This document shows positions 50,918-59,315 of a DNA stretch of 64,000 bases, one piece after another. The notes under the pieces are model-generated. The model was not told where the DNA came from. It worked only from the letters and a program-made list of their open reading frames with translations, and searched no databases. This DNA comes from Betaproteobacteria bacterium. Its GTDB lineage: Bacteria > Pseudomonadota > Gammaproteobacteria > Burkholderiales > SG8-39. How positions within the stretch are numbered: position 1 is the stretch's first letter; each line of letters opens with the position of its first letter. The translations under genes and the position numbers were made by a program. The DNA lies in contig SCTY01000003.1 of assembly GCA_004297625.1 (NCBI GenBank), forward strand, positions 186,001-250,000, written 5' to 3'.

Positions 50918-51674
50918 GCGGCGCGCCGAGATACGCTTCGATGACTTTCGGATCTTTTTGCACGTCGGCCGCAAGGCCCTCGGCGATCTTCTCGCCGTAG
51001 TCGAGCACCATGACGCGGTCGCATACGTTCATCACCAGACGGACGTCGTGCTCTATAAGAAGCACCGTGAGCCCGCTGTCGCGGATCGCGCGTATGAGCT
51101 TGCCGAGGCCGAGCCGCTCGGCCGCGTTCATGCCGGCCGCGGGCTCGTCCAGAGCGAGGAGCTTTGGCTCGGTGGCTAGCGCGCGCGCGATCTCCAGGCG
51201 CCGCTGGTCGCCATAGGGAAGGCTTGCGGCGGCGTCATTCGCTCGCTGCCGGATACCGACGTAGTCGAGCAGTTGAAGAGCGCGCGCCTCGATGGATTTT
51301 TCTTCCAGAAGGGTTTGCCTGTTCCGGAGGATTGCCCCCAGGACGCCGGCACGCGTGCGCACGTGCCGGCCGATCATCACGTTCTCGAGCGCGGAAAGAT
51401 TCGCGAACAGGCGGATGTTCTGGAAGGTGCGCGCAATGCCGGCGGCGGCGATGCGGTCCGGCGGCAGGCCCGTGATGTCGCGCCCGTCGAACGAAAAGCG
51501 GCCGGCGGCCGGTACGTAGATCCCGGTGAGCACGTTGAACAGCGTCGTCTTGCCCGCGCCGTTGGGGCCGATGAGCCCGTAGATCTCCCCGGCGGCGATG
51601 GAAAAGCTCACCGCGTCGAGCGCGCGCACGCCGCCGAAGCGCTTGCTGATCGCCTTCGCGGAAAGCAGGCTCAT
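50907..51674 (-). CDS. livG: Branched-chain amino acid ABC transporter ATPase LivG
   Basis: A 255-residue ATPase with Walker A GPNGAGKTT, the LivG segment ARTFQNIRLF, an LPYGDQRRLEIARAL signature and Walker B LLALDEPAAGMN. The C-terminus has the longer LivG tail ending KVIEAYLG. It overlaps livM by 4 bp and livF by 11 bp. Confidence 0.95.
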
Positions 51675-52747
51675 GGCGCGCGCTCGGCGAGCTCGCGCCG
51701 GCGCACCGCCGAGGGCAGCAGACCCGCGGGCCGGAACAGCATGATGAGCACGAGCGCCAGGCCGAAGAGCAGCATACGGATCACTTCCGGGTCGACCAGC
51801 ATGCGGCCGAAAAGCGCGCGCTGCGCCGGCTCGACGGTCCAGCGCAGGATCTCCGGAACGAAGGACAGCAGCAGCGCACCGAGGACCACGCCGGCGATGT
51901 TCCCCATGCCGCCGAGCACCACCATGGAGACGACCATGATCGACTCGACCAGCACGAAGCTTTCCGGCGAGATGAATCCCTGGATCGCGGAGAACATGCC
52001 GCCCGCCACGCCGCCGAAGCTCGCCCCCATCGCGAAGGCGAGCAGCTTCAGATTGCGCGTGTTAATGCCCATCGAGCGCGCCGCGATCTCGTCCTCGCGG
52101 ATCGCTTCCCACGCGCGGCCGATGCGCGAGTTCTGCAGCCGCACGTTGACGAGGATGATGGCGAGCGCGACGACGAGCAGCAGGTAGTAGTACTTGATCG
52201 GGCCGCTGAATTCCAGGCCGATGAATTTCTCGTACGTTCCGAAGCTGAAGCCATTCAGCTGGAACGGATCGATGCGCGCGATCCCCTGCGGGCCGTTGGT
52301 CAGGTTGACCGGCTGCGAAAGGTTGTTGAGGAAGATGCGCACGATCTCGCCGAAACCCAGCGTGACGATCGCGAGATAGTCGCCGCGCAGCTTAAGGGTC
52401 GGTGCGCCCAGCAGGGCGCCGAAGAGCGCTGCGATCCCCGCGCCGATCGGCAGGATCACCCAGAACGGCAGGTGGATGTTGAGGTGCGGGCTGGCGAGGA
52501 GCGCGTACGTATAGGCGCCCACCGCGTAGAAGGCGATGTAGCCGAGGTCGAGCAGCCCGGCGAAGCCCACGACGATGTTGAGCCCCAGCGCAAGCAGCAC
52601 GTAAAGGATCGCGTAATTCGTGATGCGCACCCAGCTCGTGCCGACCTGTGCCAGCGCGAAGGGCAGCACCGCAAGCACCACGCCGACCAGCGCGAAGCCG
52701 ATCCAAACAAGCCAGGGTTTGCCTTTGGCATTGAAGTACTGCTTCAA
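51671..52747 (-). CDS. livM: Branched-chain amino acid ABC transporter permease LivM
   Basis: A 358-residue permease with eight or more helices. GLNIVVGFAGLLDLGYIAFYAVGAY is the conserved LivM/LivH segment, and REDEIAARSMGIN (with Glu-Asp-Glu) is the loop that contacts the ATPase. It overlaps livH by 4 bp. Confidence 0.95.
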   Translation of the reverse strand: MKQYFNAKGKPWLVWIGFALVGVVLAVLPFALAQVGTSWVRITNYAILYVLLALGLNIVVGFAGLLDLGYIAFYAVGAYTYALLASPHLNIHLPFWVILPIGAGIAALFGALLGAPTLKLRGDYLAIVTLGFGEIVRIFLNNLSQPVNLTNGPQGIARIDPFQLNGFSFGTYEKFIGLEFSGPIKYYYLLLVVALAIILVNVRLQNSRIGRAWEAIREDEIAARSMGINTRNLKLLAFAMGASFGGVAGGMFSAIQGFISPESFVLVESIMVVSMVVLGGMGNIAGVVLGALLLSFVPEILRWTVEPAQRALFGRMLVDPEVIRMLLFGLALVLIMLFRPAGLLPSAVRRRELAERAP

Positions 52748-53727
52748 GCGCGCTCTCCCACGCGCTCCCCGAGCAGCCCGGAGGGCCGAAACACGAGCAC
52801 CAGGATCAGCACGATGAACGCGAACACGTCCTGGTAGTTCGAGCCCGCCAGGATGAACTGGCCGCCGCCTTCACAAGCATCGATCGCGCCGGAGAGCCAG
52901 CCGTATTGGCACAGATCGGTGAAGTCGCCGATGTAGCCGGCGCCGAGCGCTTCGACCAGCCCAAGCAGCACGCCGCCGAGCATCGCGCCCGGAATGTTGC
53001 CGATGCCGCCGAGCACGGCGGCGGAGAAGGCCTTGAGGCCCAGGACCGAGCCCATGGTGTATTGGGCGAGGCCGTAGTAGGTGCCAAAGAGCACGCCGGC
53101 GACCGCGCCGAGCGCCGCGCCGATGACGAAGGTCGCGGCGATCACGCGGTTGACGTCGATGCCCATCAGGCCCGCGACCTGCGGGTTCTGCGCCGTGGCG
53201 CGCATGGCGGTGCCGAGCCGGGTGCGATACACGAGCAGCGCAAGCCCGCCCATGAGGCCGACGCAGATCGCGAGAATCGCGATCTGCACGGTGGTGATCG
53301 CCGCTCCGGCGATAAAGTAGGTGCGCGAGGCGATGATCTGCGGAAAGGCGAGCACGTTGCGGCTCCAGATCATGAGCGCGAGGTGCTGAAGGATGATCGA
53401 CACGCCGATCGCGGTGATGAGCGGCGCCAGGCGCGGCGCGCCGCGCAGCGGCCGGTAGGCGAGGCGCTCCATCGAATAGCCGACCAGCATGCACACCGGG
53501 ACGGCGCACGCCGTGCCGATCAGCACCACGGCGAGCGGCGGCAGGCCGGCGGGCGCGAGCGCGTTAATGACCGTGAACGCGACCATGGCGCCGATCATCA
53601 CGACCTCGCCGTGCGCGAAGTTGATGAGCTGGATGATGCCGTACACCATCGTGTAGCCGAGCGCCACGACGGCGTATACGCTGCCCGCGGTAAGGCCGTT
53701 GATGACCTGCTGCAGAAACGTATCCAC
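52744..53727 (-). CDS. livH: Branched-chain amino acid ABC transporter permease LivH
   Basis: A 327-residue permease with the N-terminal GLTAGSVYAVVALGYTMVYG and NFAHGEVVMIGA, and RATAQNPQVAGLMGIDV in the ATPase-contact loop. The GTG start lies 25 bp beyond the livJ terminator, too close for a separate promoter, so livHMGF is probably made by read-through. Confidence 0.95.
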   Translation of the reverse strand: MDTFLQQVINGLTAGSVYAVVALGYTMVYGIIQLINFAHGEVVMIGAMVAFTVINALAPAGLPPLAVVLIGTACAVPVCMLVGYSMERLAYRPLRGAPRLAPLITAIGVSIILQHLALMIWSRNVLAFPQIIASRTYFIAGAAITTVQIAILAICVGLMGGLALLVYRTRLGTAMRATAQNPQVAGLMGIDVNRVIAATFVIGAALGAVAGVLFGTYYGLAQYTMGSVLGLKAFSAAVLGGIGNIPGAMLGGVLLGLVEALGAGYIGDFTDLCQYGWLSGAIDACEGGGQFILAGSNYQDVFAFIVLILVLVFRPSGLLGERVGERA

Positions 53728-53752
53728 GGCCGGCTAGCCTAAACCAAAAAGC

Positions 53753-53780
53753 AAAAACGGCACCCGCGGGTGCCGTTTTT
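53753..53780 (-). terminator. Rho-independent terminator between livJ and livH
   Basis: AACGGCACCC and GGGTGCCGTT pair around a short CGC-G centre, flanked by A5 and T5, so it can work in both directions. It ends livJ messages and should make the binding protein more abundant than the membrane parts. Confidence 0.9.
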
Positions 53781-53798
53781 GCCGGTGGTTACGACGGG

Positions 53799-55040
53799 CT
53801 ACTTGCCGCCGCCCATGGTCTTCAGGAACTCCTCGTACGGGGTGGTCCTGCCGCCCTTCACCACGGCGAGCGGCTCGATCTTGCCGCCTTGCATGGTGAA
53901 GATGGTGATCTCAGCGTCCTTGCGGTCGCCCTTGTCGTCGAACTCGATCGGGCCGGTCGCGCCGGTGAACGAGATCTTCTGCAGCTCGGGCAGGTACGTC
54001 GCCGGGTCGGAGGAGTTTGCCTTCTTCATCGCCTCGATCAGCAGGTTGGTCGCGTCGTAGGTGAACGGAGAGTACAGGATCGGGTCGGTGTTGAACTTCT
54101 TCTTGTAGGCGTCGAGGAAGTTCTTCGATGCCGCCTGCGGGGGAATTCCGGCCTGCGAGCACAGGAGGCCTTCCGCCGCCTCGCCGGCGAGCTCCTTCAT
54201 CTTGTCGGTGCACGCGCCATCGCCGAACGCGAATACCGCCTTGATGCCGAGCTCGCGCCCCTGCTTGAGGAGCGGTCCGCCGGTCGCATCCATGCCGCCG
54301 TAGAAGACCGCGTCGGGCTTCCTGCCGCGCAGCTTGGTAAGCACCGCCTTCCAGTCGGTCGTCTTGTCGGTGCCCTTTTCGCGCGGGAGCACCTTGATCT
54401 TGGCCCCCTTCAGCGTCTTCTCGACCTCGTTGGCGATGCCCTCGCCGTAAGCGGTCGCGTCGTCGATCACCGCCACGACCTTCGGCTTTTTCTCGGCCGC
54501 AAGGTAGCTCGCGATCGCCGGACCCTGCTGGTCATCCCGGCCGACTACGCGGAACACGTTCTTGAACCCCTGCTCGGTGAGCTTGGGGTTGGTGGCAGAG
54601 CCCGAGATCATCGGAATGCCCGCCTGGTTGTAAACGGCCGAGGCCGGTATGGTGACACCGGAGTTCAAGTGCCCGACAACGCCGTTTACTTTGGCATCGA
54701 CCAGCTTCTGCGCTACCGTGGTGCCGACCTTCGGATCCGCCTGATCGTCCTCGGCGATCAGCGTGAACTTCACGTTCTTGCCGTCGAGCTTGATGCCGGC
54801 AGCGTTCGCCTCGTCGACCGCGAGACGCGCGCCGTTCTCGTTGTCCTTGCCCAGATGCGCGATGCCGCCGGTAAGCGGGCCGACATGCCCGATCTTGACT
54901 TCCAACGCCTCGGGGGCTGGCGGCGGCGCCGCGGTTTGGCTACTCGCCGGCGCTTCGGTCTTGGCAGGCGGCTTCTGCTCGCCGCAGCCGGTCAACGCGA
55001 GAGCAGCGGCGATGAGCGTGATGCTGAGCTTGTTGTTCAT
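53799..55040 (-). CDS. livJ: Branched-chain amino acid substrate-binding lipoprotein LivJ/LivK-like
   Basis: A 413-residue periplasmic binding protein of the Leu/Ile/Val family (IGHVGPLTGGIAHLGKDNENG, NSGVTIPASAVYNQAGIPMIS in parts). The signal ends in ALTGCGEQ, a lipobox, and is followed by a Lys/Pro/Ala-rich linker of about 25 residues, so it appears to be lipid-anchored, unlike the soluble E. coli LivJ. Strong ribosome site GGAGAG. Followed by a terminator and livHMGF. Exact ligand could be another amino acid or amide. Confidence 0.92.
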   Translation of the reverse strand: MNNKLSITLIAAALALTGCGEQKPPAKTEAPASSQTAAPPPAPEALEVKIGHVGPLTGGIAHLGKDNENGARLAVDEANAAGIKLDGKNVKFTLIAEDDQADPKVGTTVAQKLVDAKVNGVVGHLNSGVTIPASAVYNQAGIPMISGSATNPKLTEQGFKNVFRVVGRDDQQGPAIASYLAAEKKPKVVAVIDDATAYGEGIANEVEKTLKGAKIKVLPREKGTDKTTDWKAVLTKLRGRKPDAVFYGGMDATGGPLLKQGRELGIKAVFAFGDGACTDKMKELAGEAAEGLLCSQAGIPPQAASKNFLDAYKKKFNTDPILYSPFTYDATNLLIEAMKKANSSDPATYLPELQKISFTGATGPIEFDDKGDRKDAEITIFTMQGGKIEPLAVVKGGRTTPYEEFLKTMGGGK

Positions 55041-55074
55041 TCGACTCTCCGCGGGGTTGCTTCAGGGGGCGCCT

Positions 55075-55080
55075 ATGATA
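55075..55080 (-). promoter_or_regulatory. Possible -10 box of livJ
   Basis: TATCAT on the minus strand, 35 bp before the livJ start, in an otherwise GC-rich spacer. No convincing -35 box is seen 16-18 bp upstream, so this is weak. Confidence 0.3.
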
Positions 55081-55126
55081 CCCCGCGGGCGCTACGGGAA
55101 GCCGCTTGCCGGCGCGCGCTGTGCGC

Positions 55127-55438
55127 TTACTTGAGCGACAAAATCCACTGTACCAGCGCCTTTACGTCGGCGTCCGGCACGGAGGAGTTCGGCGGCATGG
55201 GCACTTGTCCCCAAGTCCCCTGACTGCCCTTCTTCACCTTATCGGCGAGCCTCGCTGCCGCGCCGGGATCGTTGCGGTATTTCGCGGCGACGTCCTTGTA
55301 GGCCGGGCCGACCAGCTTCTTGTCGACCGAATGGCAAGCGAGGCAGGCGTACTTCTTGGCCAGGGCCTCCTGTGCCTGCGCCGGGAAGGACGCGGGAATA
55401 GCCGCAGCGGCGGCCAGGATAAGCGCAAGACGCTTCAT
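55127..55438 (-). CDS. Small class I cytochrome c (c551/c552 type)
   Basis: A 103-residue periplasmic monohaem cytochrome. Signal peptide to AQAQ, haem site Cys32-LAC-His36, and axial Met81 in PMPPN, the pattern of cytochromes c551/c552/c5. The start overlaps the YyaL-like gene stop (ATGA), so it is translated from the same message. Acts as a small electron carrier. Confidence 0.94.
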   Translation of the reverse strand: MKRLALILAAAAAIPASFPAQAQEALAKKYACLACHSVDKKLVGPAYKDVAAKYRNDPGAAARLADKVKKGSQGTWGQVPMPPNSSVPDADVKALVQWILSLK

Positions 55439-57414
55439 GCTTGCTCCTTAAGCGTTTTTTTCAAGTCTACAAGATCGCTGCTGGGTTCGAGGCAAATAAC
55501 GCCCGAGCATAGCCATCCGTTGACCGCCTCCGGCCGGGCGGGCTTGTCGAGCGGCTCGGGCAACGGCGCCACGCCATCCGGTATCGCGAGCACGACGGTC
55601 TCGGGGAGAAATTCACGTGCGAGCTCGGCCTGCCAAGGACGCAGCGCCTCGGCGCGTCCGCGCAGGAGGAGCGTGCGCGGCGGCTGTAGCTGCTCTTCCA
55701 GCGCGATTGCCATGGCGGCAAAGCCCGCCGGGTAGTCGCGCATCGCCGGATAGAAAAGCTCGAGCGTGCGCTCCGCCGCGCGGGCATAGCGCTGTTCGCC
55801 GGTAAGCGCGGCGAGCCGGCCAAGCGCCCATGCCGCTACCGCGTTGCCCGACGGCGTGGCGTTGTCGTGCCCGGGCTTCGGGCGCAGGATGAGCCGTTCA
55901 TGGTCGCGCGGCGTGAAGAAAAAACCGCCGCGCTCGCTGTCTGCGAACTGCCCGAGCAGCACCTCGGCAAGCTCGCACGCGAACTCGAGGTCTTGCGGCC
56001 GGAATTGCGCCTGGATCAGCTCCAGAACCGCAGCGGCCAGGAATGCGTAGTCGTCGAGATACGCGTTGAGATGCGCGCGGCCATCCTTGTACGTCGCGAG
56101 CAGCCGGCCATCGCGCCACATGCGCGAGCGGACGAACTCGAGCGCGCGGCGCGCCGAGTCGATCCACTCCGGCTTGTCGCAGACGCGGCCAGCGTGCGCC
56201 ATGCCGCGGATCGCCAGAGCGTTCCACGAGACGAGGATCTTCTCGTCGCGGCCTGGCCGCACGCGCTTCTCGCGCGCCGCCAGCAGCTTTCCCTTCGCTG
56301 CCGGTTCGCTACCGGCGGGATCGGCCACCCGCAGATGCCAGTACTTCCCTTCGAAATTGGGCGGGCCATCGAGTCCGTAGTGCCGCGCCACCTGGAGATA
56401 TTCCTCCGTCGAAAGCAGCGACTGGATTTCCTCGCGCGTCCAGACGTAGAACTTGCCTTCCTCGTGCTCGCTGTCGGCGTCGAGCGAAGAGTAATAGCCG
56501 CCCTCGGGCGACTGCATCTCGCGCATCAGCCAAGCGGCGGTCTCTTCGGCGCAGCGCGCGAAAAGCGCCTCGCTGCTCAAAAGCCAGCCGTCGGCGAGCA
56601 GCGCGAGCAGCGGCCCGTTGTCGTAGAGCATCTTTTCGAAGTGCGGGATGGTCCAGTGCGCGTCCACGCTGTAGCGGCAAAAGCCGCCGCCGAGCTGATC
56701 GTAGATGCCGCCCAGGCACATGCGCCGCAGCGTGTGCAGCGCCATATCGCTCTCGCCCTTGCGCAGGCAGAGCTCGAGATCGGTCGGGTGCGGAAATTTC
56801 GGCGCAGCGCCGAATCCGCCATCCGCGGCGTCGAAATTGGCGCGCAGGTTGTCGAGCATCGCGCGCACGACCTGCCCGTCGAACTCCGAGCGCTGGCCGC
56901 CGGAATGCGGCAGCGTGCGCGAAAGCGCCTTCAGCACTTCGGCGTTCTGCGCTTCGATGTCGGAGCGTTTCTCTTGCCAGATGGCGGCGATGCGCTCGCA
57001 GAGCTCAGGAAACCCCGGGAGCCCGTAGCGTGCCGTCTTGGGGAAGTAAGTGCCGCCGAAGAAAGGCGTGCCGTCCGGAGACAGAAACATGGTGAGCGGC
57101 CAGCCGCCTGGGCGCTGGGCGAGCATCTGGTGCGCTGTCTGGTAGATCTGGTCGAGATCCGGGCGCTCCTCGCGGTCCACCTTGATGTTGACGAAAAGCC
57201 GGTTCATGACCGCGGCGACCTCGGCGTCCTCGAAGCTCTCGTGCGCCATGACGTGGCACCAGTGGCAGGCCGAATAGCCCACGGAGAGCAGGATCGGCTT
57301 GTCCTCGCGGCGCGCACGCTCGAGCGCCTCTTCGCCCCATGGATACCAGTCGACGGAATTGCCGGCGTGCTGCTGCAGATAGGGCGAGGTTTCGCGTGCG
57401 AGGCGGTTCGGCAT
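55435..57414 (-). CDS. YyaL/SSP411-type thioredoxin-domain protein (DUF255)
   Basis: A 659-residue protein with an N-terminal thioredoxin-like domain (about 1-165; SACHWCHVM with Cys50 and Cys53) and a C-terminal alpha/alpha barrel like that of sugar epimerases ([27 protein letters not shown] in parts, then [14 protein letters not shown]). No signal peptide. Function is unproven; the family is widespread from bacteria to man. The ATG at 57414 is 10 bp past a terminator-like hairpin, with no proper ribosome site in between. Co-transcribed with the small cytochrome. Confidence 0.92.
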   Translation of the reverse strand: MPNRLARETSPYLQQHAGNSVDWYPWGEEALERARREDKPILLSVGYSACHWCHVMAHESFEDAEVAAVMNRLFVNIKVDREERPDLDQIYQTAHQMLAQRPGGWPLTMFLSPDGTPFFGGTYFPKTARYGLPGFPELCERIAAIWQEKRSDIEAQNAEVLKALSRTLPHSGGQRSEFDGQVVRAMLDNLRANFDAADGGFGAAPKFPHPTDLELCLRKGESDMALHTLRRMCLGGIYDQLGGGFCRYSVDAHWTIPHFEKMLYDNGPLLALLADGWLLSSEALFARCAEETAAWLMREMQSPEGGYYSSLDADSEHEEGKFYVWTREEIQSLLSTEEYLQVARHYGLDGPPNFEGKYWHLRVADPAGSEPAAKGKLLAAREKRVRPGRDEKILVSWNALAIRGMAHAGRVCDKPEWIDSARRALEFVRSRMWRDGRLLATYKDGRAHLNAYLDDYAFLAAAVLELIQAQFRPQDLEFACELAEVLLGQFADSERGGFFFTPRDHERLILRPKPGHDNATPSGNAVAAWALGRLAALTGEQRYARAAERTLELFYPAMRDYPAGFAAMAIALEEQLQPPRTLLLRGRAEALRPWQAELAREFLPETVVLAIPDGVAPLPEPLDKPARPEAVNGWLCSGVICLEPSSDLVDLKKTLKEQA

Positions 57415-57424
57415 GGCAGAAAGC

Positions 57425-57450
57425 AAAACCCCCGCCTAAGCGGGGGTTTT
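57425..57450 (-). terminator. Terminator-like hairpin directly before the YyaL gene
   Basis: AAAACCCCCG and CGGGGGTTTT form a perfect 10-bp stem with a 6-nt loop. On the minus strand GCTTTCT follows the T4. It lies 20 bp past the stop of the PA2779-like gene at 57471 and 10 bp before the YyaL start, so it may terminate the former or attenuate the latter. Confidence 0.8.
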
Positions 57451-57470
57451 GTGGACTTGGTGCCCCTAGC

Positions 57471-57854
57471 TTACCGCACCGTTCGGGTAAACGGGAAGAC
57501 CTTCGTGAGCCCCAGGATGTCGGTGATGAGCAGAACGAGGAAGACCAGCAGGATGAGCCCGAGAATCCCTCCCGCCGGCAGGGTGTCGATGCGGCCCGCA
57601 AGCTGCGCGGCCTCTTCGTCGGTCAGTGCGGCGACGCGCGCTTTTACATCCGACGGGCTGACGCCTTGCGCCTGCAGTTGCGCCTGCACGTCCGCGCGGT
57701 CGAGGAACGTGGCAATGCGCGCGCGCTCCGTGCCGGGGGAGCTGGTAATGGCGTCGGTGCCGACCATGCCGGCTTGGGCAGGCAGCGGCAGGCCGAGCCC
57801 GGCGATCGACACGACGAGCAGGCTGGCGATGATGCGGCGTAGTTTGGTGATCAT
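57471..57854 (-). CDS. PA2779-family small membrane protein, copy 2
   Basis: A 127-residue protein: signal-like N-terminus (SIAGLGLPLPAQAGM), a helical DNA-unrelated middle with FLDRADVQAQLQAQGVSPSDVKARVAALTDEE in parts, and a C-terminal helix (GLILLVFLVLLITDILG) ending in TKVFPFTRTVR. It is a close paralogue of the next gene upstream. Ribosome site AGGGGGAAA. The family is of unknown function; the usual neighbour, a PA2778-like cysteine peptidase, is not here. Confidence 0.88.
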   Translation of the reverse strand: MITKLRRIIASLLVVSIAGLGLPLPAQAGMVGTDAITSSPGTERARIATFLDRADVQAQLQAQGVSPSDVKARVAALTDEEAAQLAGRIDTLPAGGILGLILLVFLVLLITDILGLTKVFPFTRTVR

Positions 57855-57879
57855 GCGTTTCCCCCTGTTGTTTGGCTTT

Positions 57880-58257
57880 CTAGCGGATCGGACGAGTGAA
57901 CGGAAACACCTTGGTGAAGCCCAGGATGTCGGTGATCAGCAGCACGATGAAGATCGTAAGCAGGATGCCGAGGATCTCGCCGCCGGCCGGAAGGCTGTCG
58001 ATGCGGCTGGAGAGCTGGCTCACCTCATCGTCGGTGAGCGCGGCGACGCGCGCCTTCACTTCGTCGGCGCTGACACCGCGCGCCTGAAGCTGCAGCTGGA
58101 CATCTTGACGGTCGAAAAACTCGGCGACGCGGGCGCGTTCCATGCCCGTGACGGCGGACTCGGTGGGCACCATGCCGGCTTGCGCGGGCAGCGGCAGCCC
58201 GAGCCCTGCGAGCGAAACGATGAGCAGTCGGGCGATAAGGCGGCGAAAGCGGATCAT
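57880..58257 (-). CDS. PA2779-family small membrane protein, copy 1
   Basis: A 125-residue paralogue of the preceding entry with the same three parts: SLAGLGLPLPAQAGM signal region, middle with FFDRQDVQLQLQARGVSADEVKARV in parts, and anchor LTIFIVLLITDILGFTKVFPFTR. Ribosome site GGGAGGAAC is strong. Copies are 25 bp apart and clearly arose by tandem duplication. Divergent from the DUF924 gene. Confidence 0.88.
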   Translation of the reverse strand: MIRFRRLIARLLIVSLAGLGLPLPAQAGMVPTESAVTGMERARVAEFFDRQDVQLQLQARGVSADEVKARVAALTDDEVSQLSSRIDSLPAGGEILGILLTIFIVLLITDILGFTKVFPFTRPIR

Positions 58258-58304
58258 TGTTCCTCCCAGTTGTTCAAGGTGACCGGCAGCTTACCATCGG
58301 GTTC

Positions 58305-58883
58305 ATGAGCGACCAACCGGGCGCCCGGGAGGTGTTGTTTTTTTGGTTCGGCGCACCGCCGGAGCAAGGAAAACGTCACAAACGCTGGTTCGAGAAGGAC
58401 CCGGCGTTCGACGGCCTGATCGCCGAGCGCTTTTTCCCGCTGTACGAGAAAGCGGCCCGGGGCGAGCTTGCGCATTGGCAGGAGCGTCCCGCCGATTGCC
58501 TCGCGTTGATCCTCATTCTCGATCAGTTTCCGCGCAACATGTTCCGCGGCACGGCGCGCGCGTTTGCGGCCGATCCGCTGGCGCTCGAGGCCGCGCGCCA
58601 CGCGGTTGCGCAAGGTTTCGACCGGACGTTCCCTCCGGTGGAGCGGCTGTTTGCCTACCTGCCCTTCGAGCACAGCGAACGGCTCGAAGATCAGTTGACG
58701 GCCTGCGAGCTCATCGAGCCCTTAAAGGCGTTCCCCGAAACTGCGGATGCTTATCCTTACGCGCTGGCCCACCGCGACATCATCCAGCGCTTCGGGCGCT
58801 TCCCGCATCGCAATTCGATCCTCGGGCGCGCAAGCAGCGCCGAGGAAATCGAGTTCCTCAAGCAGCCCGGCTCCGGCTTTTGA
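58305..58883 (+). CDS. DUF924-family protein
   Basis: A 192-residue soluble helical protein with the family motifs VLFFWFG, RHKRWFEKDPAFD, ILILDQFPRNMFRG and YLPFEHSE, and the C-terminal GRFPHRN. Predicted TPR-like fold; activity unknown. The ATG at 58305 is the family start; a longer frame to 58257 lacks support. It ends 1 bp before the convergent small gene. Confidence 0.92.
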   Translation: MSDQPGAREVLFFWFGAPPEQGKRHKRWFEKDPAFDGLIAERFFPLYEKAARGELAHWQERPADCLALILILDQFPRNMFRGTARAFAADPLALEAARHAVAQGFDRTFPPVERLFAYLPFEHSERLEDQLTACELIEPLKAFPETADAYPYALAHRDIIQRFGRFPHRNSILGRASSAEEIEFLKQPGSGF

Positions 58884-58884
58884 T

Positions 58885-59238
58885 TCAGCGCGCCGGTGTG
58901 GCGAGCTGCGTTTCGCGGACCTTGATCTCGGTGACGCGGCTGACGCGCATGGGCTCCGCCGTGACGATGGACTTCGGCGTGGCGAGCTGAATCGCGACAA
59001 CGTCGCCGATCCGCGCCTCCATGCCCGCAGGCAGCTGCACGAGAACGCGGCTGCGATCGGCGAGCTCGACATCGGCCCAGCGCGCGCCGCCCGGACGGCG
59101 CAGCAGGCTCGGCTCGAGAAGAACGCCGCCTGCCGCCTGGTAGTAGATGGCGCGCACCCGGGCAGTGACTTCATCGGCCTGCGCCGGGAGGGATATCAGG
59201 AGGCAGGCCAAAAAGGCGAAGCCGAGCGCGGTTCTCAT
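58885..59238 (-). CDS. Small exported protein, unknown
   Basis: A 117-residue protein with a signal peptide (LACLLISLPAQAD) and a mature part of alternating beta-type sequence (VTARVRAIYY, WADVELADRSRVLVQLP, GDVVAIQLATPK), perhaps a small barrel. I do not recognise the family. It is preceded by a 77-bp spacer after ilvD in which I see no clear terminator; it may be co-transcribed with ilvD. Confidence 0.7.
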   Translation of the reverse strand: MRTALGFAFLACLLISLPAQADEVTARVRAIYYQAAGGVLLEPSLLRRPGGARWADVELADRSRVLVQLPAGMEARIGDVVAIQLATPKSIVTAEPMRVSRVTEIKVRETQLATPAR

Positions 59239-59315
59239 GGAAGAGCACTCTGCGCCCCTCGTGTGATCGCGCGACGCGCGCCGGACGGCTCAGGCCCGGC
59301 CCCTTCGGACTGTCG

